From assembly GCA_004557655.1 (NCBI GenBank), contig SFGJ01000003.1, forward strand, positions 1 to 64,000: a DNA stretch of 64,000 nt, read 5' to 3'. Shown here piece by piece: positions 50,383 through 59,039 of the stretch. Under the pieces are notes generated by a model. That model saw nothing but the letters and a program-made list of their open reading frames with translations, was not told the DNA's origin and did not search any database. The position numbers and the translations under genes are program-made. The number at the start of each line of letters is the position of its first letter. The first letter of the stretch is position 1. This DNA is from Clostridiales bacterium. Its GTDB lineage: Bacteria; Bacillota; Clostridia; Oscillospirales; Oscillospiraceae.

Positions 50383-50799
50383 ATGAATATCGCACTCATC
50401 GCTCACAATAACCGGAAGGAACTCATGGTCCAGTTTTGCACCGCTTACTGCGGCATTTTGGCCAAGCACACCCTCTGCGCCACCGCTACCACGGGGCAAA
50501 TGGTGGCCGAGGCCACGGGCCTGACCATCCACCGCTTCATGAGCTTTTATCACGGCGGCGGACAGCAGATCGGCGCACGCATCGCGTACAACGAGCTGGA
50601 CATGGTGCTGTGCTTTGACGACCCAAACTCCAAGACTCCCTCTGACGACATCTTATATATCTACCGCCTGTGTGACAAGAACAACATCCCCTACGCCAGC
50701 AACATCGCCACGGCGGAAATGCTGGTGCTGGGCCTGGCCCGGGGCGATCTGGATTGGCGCGAGGTAATCAATCCCAAAAGTAATCCCTTCACCGCTTGA
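50383..50799 (+). CDS. Methylglyoxal-synthase-like protein with altered active site
   Basis: The 138-aa MGS-fold protein aligns over its length with MgsA: NIALIAHN, ATTGQMVAEATGL, GQQIGARIAYNELDMVL, and NIPYASNIATAE. Key residues differ from E. coli MgsA: Asp20 is Asn9, the catalytic base Asp71 (GGDQQ) is Gly60, and His98 is Ser87. Asp91 is kept (Asp80). The usual LSGPLGGD loop reads MSFYHGGG. It therefore probably does not make methylglyoxal from DHAP, though a phosphate-binding role is possible. RBS AAAGGAG, 26 bp after the MinD-like gene. Confidence 0.85.
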   Translation: MNIALIAHNNRKELMVQFCTAYCGILAKHTLCATATTGQMVAEATGLTIHRFMSFYHGGGQQIGARIAYNELDMVLCFDDPNSKTPSDDILYIYRLCDKNNIPYASNIATAEMLVLGLARGDLDWREVINPKSNPFTA

Positions 50800-50824
50800 C
50801 ATTTCCCCCACAATAGACTAAAAT
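50796..50824 (+). promoter_or_regulatory. hisS promoter
   Basis: Consensus TTGACA (50796-50801), 17-nt spacer, TAAAAT (50819-50824). The -35 overlaps the stop codon of the preceding gene. Confidence 0.85.
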
Positions 50825-50827
50825 AAT

Positions 50828-51068
50828 GTGAAATACCGCGATAACGGAGCAGGAGTAGCCCTATCCCTGCCGGAGCAGAGAGGTGCGCCATCGGCTGAAA
50901 GCGCACTGCGGCACACAGCGCGAAGACAGCCCCAGCAGCGGGGATGGAAACATCCACGGCCCGCTCCCCGTACCAGGAGCACAAAAGGGTCCCCTTTTCC
51001 GGGGCCGAAATTGGGTGGCACCACGAAGCTGCACGCTCTCGTCCCAATGCATGGGATGGGAGCGCTTT
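50828..51068 (+). promoter_or_regulatory. T-box riboswitch of hisS-aspS
   Basis: Features are GATAACGGAGCAGGAGTA near the start of stem I, AGAGAGG in its apical part, the T-box TTGGGTGGCACCACG (51011-51025), and a terminator stem 51034-51046/51052-51064 followed by TTTTTG. A CAC triplet at 50912-50916 lies where the specifier is expected, fitting histidine. The leader would make hisS and aspS respond to uncharged tRNA-His. Confidence 0.88.
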
Positions 51069-51111
51069 TTGTTTCCGTCAATCGAAAATCATCATAAAGG
51101 AGAACACGAAC

Positions 51112-52470
51112 ATGGCAAAAATGACGCCCCGCACTCTCTCGGGCTTTATGGAGCTGCTGCCCCAGCCGCAGCAGCAGATGGAGCGGATGATGGAGATTTT
51201 GCGTCAGACCTATTCCCTCTACGGCTTCACCCCGCTGGACACCCCCGTCATCGAGGCCAGCGAGGTGCTGCTTGCCAAGGGCGGCGGCGAAACCGAGAAG
51301 CAGATCTACCGTTTTCAGAAGGGCGACGCGGACCTGGCCCTGCGCTTTGACCTGACAGTGCCTCTGGCCAAGTATGTGGCCCTCCACGGCGGCGAGCTGT
51401 CCTTCCCCTTCCGCCGCTACCAGATCGGCAAGGTCTACCGGGGTGAGCGTGCCCAGCGGGGCCGCTTCCGGGAGTTCTATCAGGCGGATATCGACGTCAT
51501 AGGCGACGGCAAGCTGGACATCACCAACGAGGCGGAGATCCCCTCTATCATCTACCAGACCTTCACCCGTCTGGGGCTGAAGCGGTTCCAGATTCGGGTA
51601 AATAACCGCAAGATACTCAACGGTTTTTACGCCATGCTGGGCCTCACGGAGCAGTCCGGGGACATCATGCGAACTGTGGACAAGCTGGATAAGATCGGCG
51701 CAGACAAGGTGCGCCAGCTTCTGCTTTCCGATTGCGGCCTGACCGATGCCCAGGCTGAGGAAATTCTCAAATTCATTGCCATCACCGGTGAAAACCGCCA
51801 GGTGCTGGCGGCACTGGGGGGCTACACCGGACGGAGCGATTTGTTTGACCAGGGTCTTTCCGAACTGAACACCGTGGTGAAGTATCTGGCCGATTTCGGC
51901 GTGCCGGAGGAGTATTTCGCCGTGGATCTGACCATCGCAAGGGGTTTGGATTACTACACCGGCACCGTGTATGAGACCACCCTGCTGGATCACCCGGAGA
52001 TCGGCTCCGTGTGCTCCGGCGGCCGCTACGACAATCTGGCGGAATACTACACCGACCGGCAGCTCCCCGGCGTGGGTATCTCCATCGGGCTGACGAGGCT
52101 GTTCTATGTGCTAGGCGAGCAGGGCATGCTGAACCCCGACCTACCCACCGCTCCGGCCGATGTGCTGGTGATCCCCATGACGGAGGATCTGGCCCCGGCC
52201 ATCTCTTTGTCCACCAAGTTGCGCGCAGCGGGCATCCGCACCCAGCTTTACACCGAGCAGAAGAAGTTCAAGGCCAAGATGAGTTACGCCGACAGGCTGG
52301 GCGTGCCCTATGTGATCTTCCTGGGGGATGACGAGATCGCAGCCGGGCTTGTGGCCTGCAAGGATATGACCAGCGGCGAGCAGACCAAGCTGAGCGCCGA
52401 CGACACGCTTGCCCTGATCCGCAAGGGCATCGATGAGAAGAACAGCGGCAAGGTGATCGTGGAAAAGTAA
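51112..52470 (+). CDS. hisS: Histidyl-tRNA synthetase
   Basis: The 452-aa class-II enzyme has motif 1 around YGFTPLDTPVIE, LRFDLTVPLAKYVA, motif 2 YRGERAQRGRFREFYQADID, the histidine motif GLDYYTGTVYET, motif 3 GVGISIGLTRL, and an anticodon domain at the C-terminus. ATG 51112 has AAAGGAG at 9 nt. The open frame extends back through the T-box but is not used. Confidence 0.97.
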   Translation: MAKMTPRTLSGFMELLPQPQQQMERMMEILRQTYSLYGFTPLDTPVIEASEVLLAKGGGETEKQIYRFQKGDADLALRFDLTVPLAKYVALHGGELSFPFRRYQIGKVYRGERAQRGRFREFYQADIDVIGDGKLDITNEAEIPSIIYQTFTRLGLKRFQIRVNNRKILNGFYAMLGLTEQSGDIMRTVDKLDKIGADKVRQLLLSDCGLTDAQAEEILKFIAITGENRQVLAALGGYTGRSDLFDQGLSELNTVVKYLADFGVPEEYFAVDLTIARGLDYYTGTVYETTLLDHPEIGSVCSGGRYDNLAEYYTDRQLPGVGISIGLTRLFYVLGEQGMLNPDLPTAPADVLVIPMTEDLAPAISLSTKLRAAGIRTQLYTEQKKFKAKMSYADRLGVPYVIFLGDDEIAAGLVACKDMTSGEQTKLSADDTLALIRKGIDEKNSGKVIVEK

Positions 52471-52528
52471 TTCCGATTTGTAATATTTCAAATAATTTAT
52501 ACGATTCTTTATCAAAAAGGAGTGTTTT

Positions 52529-54304
52529 ATGATGATGCAAATGCGTACACACACCTGCAACGCCCTTCGTCTGGCCGATGTGGGCAAGAGCGTGAAAATC
52601 GTGGGCTGGATGGAGAATGTCCGGGAGGTGGGCAGCAATCTGGCCTTTGTGGTCCTGCGGGACTTCTACGGCACCACCCAGGTGGTGGCCGAGACTGAGG
52701 ATATGCTGGCCATCATCAAGGGGCTGAACAAGGAGTCCACCATCAGCGTGGAGGGTGTGGTCCGGGAGCGGGCCAGCAAGAATCCCAAGCAGGCCACCGG
52801 CGAGATCGAGGTGGTGCCCAATAAAATCGAGATTCTGGGCCGCTGCCGCTACAACAGCCTGCCCTTTGAGATCAACCGCAGCCGGGAGGCCGACGAGACC
52901 GCCCGCCTGAAGTATCGCTATCTGGATCTGCGCAACCCCGCCGTGAAGAAGAACATCATTCTGCGCTGCCAGGTGGTGGCGGCGCTCCGGGCCGCCATGA
53001 CCGAGCACGGCTTCCTGGAGATCACCACCCCCATCCTCACCGCCTCCTCCCCGGAGGGCGCCCGGGACTACCTGGTGCCCGCCCGGAAGCACCCCGGCAA
53101 GTTCTACGCCCTGCCCCAGGCCCCCCAGCAGTTCAAGCAGCTGCTGATGACCTCCGGCTTTGACCGCTATTTCCAGATCGCCCCCTGCTTCCGGGATGAG
53201 GACGCCCGGGGCGACCGCTCCCCCGGCGAATTCTATCAGCTGGACATGGAGATGGCCTTTGCCACCCAGGACGATGTGTTCGCCGTGCTGGAGGATGTGC
53301 TGCCCCCGATTTTTGCCAAGTTCGGCACCTACAGCGTGGCCTCCTCCGCCCCCTTCCGCCGCATCCCCTACCTGGAGTCTATGGAAACCTACGGCTCCGA
53401 CAAGCCCGACCTGCGCATTGATTTGACCTGCAAAAATGTTACCAAGCTCTTTGAAAACAGCGACTTTGACGCCCTCAAGGGTCAGACCGTGAAGATGGTG
53501 GACATCACCGACTGCTCCCTCACCCGCAAGCAGATCGAAAAGCTCCTCACCGACTGCCAGGTGCAGTCCGGCAGCAAGGGATACTGGTTCAAGGTGGATG
53601 AAAACGGCGAGATCGCCGGCGGCATCGGCAAGTTCGTCGCCCCGGTGAAGGAGGAGCTTGCCAAGGTGCTGGCTCTCAAGCCCAACACCCTGGTGGTGGT
53701 TGCCGCCGGTGAAAGCGCCACCAAGAGCGTGGGCGTGATGATCAAGACCTTCGGCGCTGCCTGCGAGGGCCATATGGATAAGGAACGCTACGAATTCTGC
53801 TGGATCGTGGACTTCCCCATGTACGAGATCGGCGACGAGAGCGGCGAGCTGGAATTCTGCCACAACCCCTTCTCCATGCCCAGCGGCGGCATGGAGACCC
53901 TGCTGAAGGCGGAGCGGGGCGAGATCGATCCGCTGGACATCATGGCCAACCAGTACGACCTGGTGTGCAACGGCGTGGAGCTGTCCTCCGGCGCCGTGCG
54001 TAACCACGATCCCGAAATTATGATCAAGGCCTTTGAGATGGTGCGTCTGGGTGAGGAGGATGTAAAGAAGAAATTCCCCGCCATGTATAACGCCTTCTGC
54101 TACGGCGCACCTCCCCACGCCGGCATTGCCCCGGGCGTGGACCGCATGGTAATGCTGCTGGCGGGCGAAAGCTCCATCCGCGAGATCATCCCCTTCCCCA
54201 TGAACAAGAACGCCCAGGACATCATGATGGACGCACCTTCCGCTGTCGAGCAAAAACAGCTTGATGAGCTGCATATTGCCCTGGTGGGTCAGCTGGAAGA
54301 GTAA
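52529..54304 (+). CDS. aspS: Aspartyl-tRNA synthetase
   Basis: The 591-aa bacterial-type enzyme has an OB-fold anticodon domain (1-105), motif 2 FRDEDARGDRSPGEFYQLDM, a GAD insertion domain (about 290-400) and motif 3 GIAPGVDRMVMLL. It follows hisS by 58 bp with RBS AAGGAG. Its last 51 bp are repeated at 54459-54509 with four synonymous changes, and its operon terminator lies beyond the second copy. Confidence 0.97.
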   Translation: MMMQMRTHTCNALRLADVGKSVKIVGWMENVREVGSNLAFVVLRDFYGTTQVVAETEDMLAIIKGLNKESTISVEGVVRERASKNPKQATGEIEVVPNKIEILGRCRYNSLPFEINRSREADETARLKYRYLDLRNPAVKKNIILRCQVVAALRAAMTEHGFLEITTPILTASSPEGARDYLVPARKHPGKFYALPQAPQQFKQLLMTSGFDRYFQIAPCFRDEDARGDRSPGEFYQLDMEMAFATQDDVFAVLEDVLPPIFAKFGTYSVASSAPFRRIPYLESMETYGSDKPDLRIDLTCKNVTKLFENSDFDALKGQTVKMVDITDCSLTRKQIEKLLTDCQVQSGSKGYWFKVDENGEIAGGIGKFVAPVKEELAKVLALKPNTLVVVAAGESATKSVGVMIKTFGAACEGHMDKERYEFCWIVDFPMYEIGDESGELEFCHNPFSMPSGGMETLLKAERGEIDPLDIMANQYDLVCNGVELSSGAVRNHDPEIMIKAFEMVRLGEEDVKKKFPAMYNAFCYGAPPHAGIAPGVDRMVMLLAGESSIREIIPFPMNKNAQDIMMDAPSAVEQKQLDELHIALVGQLEE

Positions 54305-54509
54305 GCTCTCCGCAATCGCAGTTTTCCCTGCTGCTTTTGCTCCACAACAAGCGTTTTGCGCAGCAAAACCTTGCCGCAGGCGGAATTCACTTCCGCCGAG
54401 GATTGAAATTTGTGCCAGGGCCCCCACAAAATGCCCCGTCATTTTGTGGGGAGTGAAGAAGCAGCTGGACGAGCTGCATATTGCCCTGGTGGGTCAGCTG
54501 GAGGAGTAA
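54254..54509 (+). repeat. Duplicated 3' end of aspS around a 154-bp insert
   Basis: Copy 1 (54254-54304) and copy 2 (54459-54509) are 51 bp each and encode the same 16 residues plus stop. They differ at four third-codon positions only. The insert carries a 12-bp hairpin (54422-54433/54440-54451, CCCCACAAAATG type). Copy 2 has no start and is a remnant. Confidence 0.85.
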
Positions 54510-54537
54510 TTTTTCCCCAGCAACGGAAAATTTATAA

Positions 54538-54564
54538 GAGGTGGCCACCCGGCCACCTCTTTTT
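54538..54564 (+). terminator. hisS-aspS terminator
   Basis: GAGGTGGCC (54538-54546), loop ACCC, GGCCACCTC (54551-54559), TTTTT. It follows copy 2 of the aspS tail. Confidence 0.85.
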
Positions 54565-54584
54565 GAGGGGATGAGGGAATAAAT

Positions 54585-54910
54585 GCGTAGGGGCGGGGCT
54601 CTGCCCCGCCCGGCACAAAAGCCTTCCTTGCCTAAAGGGGGCCATGGGGACGGGGAAACGGATTGCCACACCAGTGACATCGGTCACTGGTTCGCAATGA
54701 CGGGGTTTTTTCATGAGTTGCGGTGCAAGTCCGGACGGCGGGGTGAGGGCACCCCGCCCTACAACCACACACTTTGTAGGGCGGGGCCCGTGTGCCCCGC
54801 CGGGGGTGCGGTGGAAAACCGATTCGGGTCGTCCGGGAGGCCGACCCCTACGCTCCATTCAACGATAGAGCTTCATAGGGGCGGACGACCCTGCCCCGAC
54901 AAAAGAAGCG
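54585..54910. repeat. Dispersed GC-rich palindromic repeats
   Basis: The stretch contains TAGGGGCGGGGCTCTGCCCC, a palindrome at 54662-54698 (ATTGC..ACCAGTGAC/GTCACTGGT..GCAAT), an inverted pair CGCCCTACA/TGTAGGGCG, and TAGGGGCGGACGACCCTGCC (54877), which recurs at 55803. These resemble REP-like repeats scattered through Oscillospiraceae intergenic regions. No gene is present from 54510 to 55052. Confidence 0.7.
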
Positions 54911-54963
54911 GAAGGCCGCTCCTGTGGGTAAATATCGGCAAACTCCTCGTAAGCGGTAGGGCG

Positions 54964-54992
54964 TTGACAGTGATGGCATTTTATGCTATTCT
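54964..54992 (+). promoter_or_regulatory. Promoter of the lipoprotein gene
   Basis: Consensus TTGACA (54964-54969), 17-nt spacer, TATTCT (54987-54992). Confidence 0.8.
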
Positions 54993-55052
54993 GAAATCAG
55001 AATCTATTGGGGCACCGCACACAGTTTAAGCTTGGAAAAGGGAGATATGAGA

Positions 55053-55691
55053 ATGAGAAAAATCGCACATCTTGGCGCGCTGATCCTTTCGCTGCTGATG
55101 CTCCTAAGTCTGGCGGCCTGCGGCCAAAAGGACACAAATGCCACCCCCTACACCCCCGGCACGACGGTAGGCAACACCTACACCAATGAGCATTTCGGCT
55201 TCACCGTCACCCTGGACGAGAGTTCCGGCTGGACTTTCTACACCAGCGAGCAGCTGGCGCAGCTAATCGGTCAAACATCAGAAGTACTAGACAACAGTGA
55301 AACCGTTAGCGAGTCGCTGGAACGCAGCAAGAACGCCATAGAGATGGTTGCTATACGCACCGACAACGCCACCCTTATCGTGACGGTGGAGAACCTGGGG
55401 GCTTCCAATGGTGCAAAATACGACGAAAGCTCCTATGTGGACACCGCCCTCGCCAACCTGGCCCAGCAGCTGACCAACGCCGGGCACACAAATGTGTGCA
55501 CAGAAAAGGCCACCCTGCCCTTCGCCGGTGAGGAACACTACGGTATTCTTGTCAATACCGAGCTGCAAGGTGTGACCATGGCGCAGACCATTGTCTGCGT
55601 GAAGGTGGACAACTATGTGGCCGTGGTAACCGCTGTTAACGATTCGGACGAAAGCAGCGCCGACCTGCTGGCGGCATTCACTGGCCTATGA
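55053..55691 (+). CDS. Lipoprotein of unknown function
   Basis: The 212-aa precursor starts MRKIAHLGALILSLLML, with lipobox LAAC, so it should be a membrane-anchored lipoprotein of about 190 residues. The mature part (NEHFGFTVTLDESSGWTFYT onward) alternates beta-strands and helices and ends DLLAAFTGL, resembling secreted PsbP/MOG1-like small domains, but I cannot assign a family. ATG 55053 is 8 nt from GGGAG; ATG 55047 is too close. It has its own promoter and terminator. Confidence 0.8.
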   Translation: MRKIAHLGALILSLLMLLSLAACGQKDTNATPYTPGTTVGNTYTNEHFGFTVTLDESSGWTFYTSEQLAQLIGQTSEVLDNSETVSESLERSKNAIEMVAIRTDNATLIVTVENLGASNGAKYDESSYVDTALANLAQQLTNAGHTNVCTEKATLPFAGEEHYGILVNTELQGVTMAQTIVCVKVDNYVAVVTAVNDSDESSADLLAAFTGL

Positions 55692-55710
55692 GGGTTTGAA
55701 TACGAAAAAT

Positions 55711-55762
55711 ACACCCCGCGTATCGGGCAGGAAAACTGCCGGAGTGCGGGGTGTGTTTTTTA
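55711..55762 (+). terminator. Terminator of the lipoprotein gene
   Basis: ACACCCCGC (55711-55719) pairs with GCGGGGTGT (55746-55754), then GTTTTTTAG. An inner GGGCAG/CTGCC stem is also present. Confidence 0.75.
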
Positions 55763-55800
55763 GGGAATACCGATAGGAAAGTGAATGGCTTCCACGCCCT

Positions 55801-55832
55801 TGTAGGGGCGGACGACCCTGCCCCGCCCGGCG
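55801..55832 (+). repeat. Second copy of the GC-rich repeat
   Basis: TAGGGGCGGACGACCCTGCC (from 55803) matches the copy at 54877 exactly over at least 20 bp. Confidence 0.75.
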
Positions 55833-55856
55833 GTGGGCTTGTTTTCCCTTTCCCTC

Positions 55857-55885
55857 TTGCATTTCTCACCAATTTGCGGCATACT
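55857..55885 (+). promoter_or_regulatory. Promoter of the AlaX gene
   Basis: TTGCAT (55857-55862), 17-nt spacer, CATACT (55880-55885). Confidence 0.6.
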
Positions 55886-55921
55886 GGGGGTGTTCAATCT
55901 TACATTAAAGGAGTTTTCGCC

Positions 55922-57064
55922 ATGGAAACCGTGAAGCTATATTATGAAAATGCATTTTTGCGGGAATTTGACGGGGTGGTGGTCGATTGCCGTCCCCAGG
56001 GGAAAAAGTGGCTGGTGCAGCTGGACCGGACCGCGTTTTATCCCGAGGGCGGCGGCCAGCCCTGCGATTTCGGTACATTGGGCGAGGCCAAGGTGCGCGA
56101 CGTACAGGAAAAGGACGGCGTGATCGTTCACACCTGCGACAAAGCCCTGCCCGTTGGCGAAGCCGTACACGGCGAAATCGACTGGCAGCGCCGCTTTGAC
56201 CACATGCAGCAGCACTCCGGCGAGCACATTGTCAGCGGGATGCTGTGCAGCACCTACCACTGCGACAACACCGGCTTCCACATGGGCGCCGAGAGCGTGA
56301 TCATCGACTACAACGCCGACATCCCTTGGGAGGGTGTGTTGGAAATTGAGCGGAAAGCCAACGCCTACATCTGGGAAAACCGTCCCTTTGAGGTGCTGTG
56401 GCCCCGTGCCGAGGAACTCAAAACCCTGCCCTACCGCAGCAAGAAGGAGCTGACCGGTGCGGTGCGCATCACGGTTTTCCCCGGCGCGGATATGTGCGCC
56501 TGCTGCGGCACCCATGTGGCACACAGCGGTCAGGTGGGTCTGGTGAAGTTCATCGGCTGGCAGAAATTCCGGGACGGCGTGCGGCTGGAGCTGCTGTGCG
56601 GAGAGCGAGCCCTGCACTACCTCTCCCTGAACTGGGAGCAGAACCGCACCATCGGTCAGACCCTGTCGGTGAAGCCGGAAAAGACCTTTGAGGCGGTGGA
56701 GCGGCTGCTGGGTGAGGTGCAGAGCCTGAAGGCCCGCTGCGCCGCTATGGAGGTGGAGGCCTTTTCCCGTCTGGCAGAGGAAAACCGGGACAAGGGCGAT
56801 GTGGTGCTGGTGCAGCCCGAGATGGAAGCAGATGCCGTGCGGCGGTTGTGTGACGCTGTAAAGGACACCTGCGGCGGACGGTGCGCCGTGTTCGCCGGGC
56901 AAAGCGGCAGCTATAAGTATGCCGTCATTCATGCCGGGCAGGATATTTCCGACCTGATCAAGCGGATGAATGCCGCTCTCCACGGCCGGGGAGGCGGGCG
57001 GGACGGCTTCGCCCAGGGCAGCGTAAGCTGTACGCAGGAGGAGCTGCTGGATTTTTGGGCATAA
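55922..57064 (+). CDS. Alanyl-tRNA editing protein, AlaX-L type with DHHA1
   Basis: The 380-aa protein matches the editing part of AlaRS. It has FYPEGGGQPCDFG, the zinc ligands His98 and His102 in QQHSGEHIVSG, and CCGTHVAHSGQ with Cys194 and His198. A coiled stretch follows, and a C-terminal DHHA1 domain (from about 300) contains GGRGGGRDGFAQGS. Such free-standing proteins hydrolyse Ser-tRNA-Ala or Gly-tRNA-Ala. ATG 55922 has AAAGGAG upstream. Confidence 0.93.
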   Translation: METVKLYYENAFLREFDGVVVDCRPQGKKWLVQLDRTAFYPEGGGQPCDFGTLGEAKVRDVQEKDGVIVHTCDKALPVGEAVHGEIDWQRRFDHMQQHSGEHIVSGMLCSTYHCDNTGFHMGAESVIIDYNADIPWEGVLEIERKANAYIWENRPFEVLWPRAEELKTLPYRSKKELTGAVRITVFPGADMCACCGTHVAHSGQVGLVKFIGWQKFRDGVRLELLCGERALHYLSLNWEQNRTIGQTLSVKPEKTFEAVERLLGEVQSLKARCAAMEVEAFSRLAEENRDKGDVVLVQPEMEADAVRRLCDAVKDTCGGRCAVFAGQSGSYKYAVIHAGQDISDLIKRMNAALHGRGGGRDGFAQGSVSCTQEELLDFWA

Positions 57065-57081
57065 TACGATGTAAACAGATT

Positions 57082-57126
57082 CCCCCCCGAAAAAACCGAC
57101 TGATTTCGGCTTTTTCGGGGGTTTTC
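57082..57126 (+). terminator. Terminator of the AlaX gene
   Basis: CCCCGAAAAAACCGA pairs with TTCGGCTTTTTCGGGG, then GTTTTC. Confidence 0.8.
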
Positions 57127-57182
57127 TTTCCACAAAAAAGGTGCTATACTGTCTTGGTCTGAATACAAGAAGAAGGTATACT

Positions 57183-58562
57183 ATGCAAAACGAAAATAAG
57201 CTGGGTGTTATGCCCATAAAAAAGCTCATCTGGGATATGTCCCTGCCCATCATCGCCTCCATGCTGGTGCAGGCCCTGTATAACATCGTGGACAGCGTGT
57301 TCGTCTCCTGGGTCAGTGAAGCGTCACTGACAGCCGTATCTCTGGCGTTCCCGGCCCAGAACCTGATGATCTCCCTGTCCGCCGGCACCGCCGTGGGCGT
57401 CAACGCCCTCATGGGCCGTGCTTTGGGCGCCAAGCAGCAGAAGCGGGCGGACACCGTGGCGGTGAACGGTCTGTTTCTGGCCTTCGTGGGCTTCTTGCTG
57501 TGTGCCGTGCTGGGCCTGAGTCTGTCGGATCTCTTTTTCCGCAGCCAGACGGATGTGGAGGAGATCGTGCAGATGGGTAACCAGTACCTGCACATCGTCA
57601 TGGGCTGCTCTATAGGACTTTTCGGCCAGATGATGCTGGAACGGCTGCTCCAGGGCACGGGCCACAGCGTTCTGTCCATGTATACCCAGGGCGCCGGCGC
57701 CCTCATCAACCTCATTCTGGACCCCGTCTTCATTTTTTTGTTTGATCTGGGTGTGGCGGGCGCCGCCATTGCCACCGTCACCGGCCAGATCTGCGCCTGC
57801 GTATTTGCACTGGTGCTGAATCTGAAGAAAAATCCGGAGATCCATCTGGTGTTCCGGGGCTTCCAGCCCGATTGGCGCATCATTGGCAGCATTTATGCCA
57901 TCGGCCTGCCGTCGGTGGTGATGATGGCCATTGGCTCGGTGATGACCTTCCTGATGAACAAGATCCTCATCACCTACCACTCCGCCCGGGAAACCGCCGC
58001 CACGGCCTTCGGCATCTACTTTAAGCTCAACAGCTTCGTCTTTATGCCGGTGTTCGGCCTGAATAACGGCGTCATCCCCATCATTGCTTACAACTACGGT
58101 GCCCAGCAGCGCGGCCGCATGATCGAGACCATCAAGCGCAGCGCCCTGTACGCCTCCTGCGTGATGATTCTGGGTATGGCCATCTTCCAGATCGTACCCG
58201 GCACGCTGCTGAAGATATTCAAGGCCACGGACACCATGATGGCCGTGGGAATCCCGGCTCTGCGGATCATCTCCCTGAGCTTCTGTCTGGCCGGGGCTTG
58301 CATCGCTCTGGGCGGCAGCTTTCAGGCGCTGGGCAAGTCCATATACTCCCTCATCGTGTCCTTCATCCGGCAGCTTGTGCTGCTGATCCCGGCGGCCTTT
58401 GTTCTGGCCCAGATCGGCCACAACTCCGGCAACGACAATCTGGTGTGGTGGTGCTACCCCATTGCGGAGATATTCTCCCTGGGTGTGACGCTCCTGTGCT
58501 ACCGCCGCTTGTACCGCACCCTCATCTCCAAGCTGCCTCTCAACGGATCAGAGGGAGCGTAA
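57183..58562 (+). CDS. MATE-family efflux transporter
   Basis: The 459-aa membrane protein has about twelve transmembrane helices in two related halves, each starting with a PIKKLIWDMSLPIIASMLVQ-like or SIYAIGLPSVVMMAIGSVMT segment. It resembles MepA/NorM-type Na+ or H+ coupled exporters of drugs and metabolites. ATG 57183 follows AAGAAGG by 6 nt. The substrate is unknown. Confidence 0.92.
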   Translation: MQNENKLGVMPIKKLIWDMSLPIIASMLVQALYNIVDSVFVSWVSEASLTAVSLAFPAQNLMISLSAGTAVGVNALMGRALGAKQQKRADTVAVNGLFLAFVGFLLCAVLGLSLSDLFFRSQTDVEEIVQMGNQYLHIVMGCSIGLFGQMMLERLLQGTGHSVLSMYTQGAGALINLILDPVFIFLFDLGVAGAAIATVTGQICACVFALVLNLKKNPEIHLVFRGFQPDWRIIGSIYAIGLPSVVMMAIGSVMTFLMNKILITYHSARETAATAFGIYFKLNSFVFMPVFGLNNGVIPIIAYNYGAQQRGRMIETIKRSALYASCVMILGMAIFQIVPGTLLKIFKATDTMMAVGIPALRIISLSFCLAGACIALGGSFQALGKSIYSLIVSFIRQLVLLIPAAFVLAQIGHNSGNDNLVWWCYPIAEIFSLGVTLLCYRRLYRTLISKLPLNGSEGA

Positions 58563-58718
58563 CTTCTTGTTAATATAGAAAAAGGGAAAAAAGCTGCTCC
58601 ATCCAGGTGTGCCCACACAGTTTACCCATTGCAGCCCGACAAAAAAAGAAAAGCTTATCCACCCCGCGACCGTTGCGGGTGAATATGCTCCCCCGGACGG
58701 AAAGTAATTGCCAAAAAA

Positions 58719-58761
58719 TAGCAAAGCCGCCGCTTCTGGAGAAAAGCGGCGGCTTTGCTAT
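58719..58761 (+). terminator. Terminator of the MATE gene
   Basis: TAGCAAAGCCGCCGCTT and its complement (arms about 58719-58735 and 58744-58760) form a perfect stem of about 17 bp, 157 bp after the stop. The intervening sequence holds no gene. Confidence 0.6.
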
Positions 58762-58964
58762 ATAAGGGGAAAGGGAAGAATATCTCACAGGAAAAAAGAA
58801 TTTACAAGTATGTTTTTTTGATTGCATTTATGTTAACAGAATTTTATTAATATGTAAAGTGAATGTTGTTCATCTTTACCATGAAAAATTTTTATGCAAT
58901 CAGCACATTCATACCCCCCTGACACAAAGAAAAAAGAATAGATTATAAAAACAGGAAGAAAACC

Positions 58965-59001
58965 GCAAAACCGCCGCATATGGATGAAGCGGCGGTTTTG
59001 C
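58965..59001 (-). terminator. Terminator of the 26-aa peptide gene
   Basis: GCAAAACCGCCGC (58965-58977) pairs with 58989-59001. On the minus strand it is followed by GGTTTTCTTCCTGTTTTT. The upstream segment 58795-58960 is AT-rich without a gene. Confidence 0.75.
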
Positions 59002-59039
59002 ATTTTGAAGGGTAAATCACGATATGGAAAAGATTGTAC

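Noticed and set aside
52268..54442. 724-codon minus-strand frame opposite aspS
   Set aside because: aspS is unmistakable on the plus strand; the antisense product has no domain.
54662..54698. Palindrome considered as a terminator or riboswitch
   Set aside because: No T-run follows and no gene is downstream at a suitable distance; it fits a dispersed repeat better.
58640..58960. Possible oriC: AT-rich tract with TTATCCACC at 58655
   Set aside because: Only one DnaA-box-like 9-mer was found and no dnaA or dnaN is adjacent.
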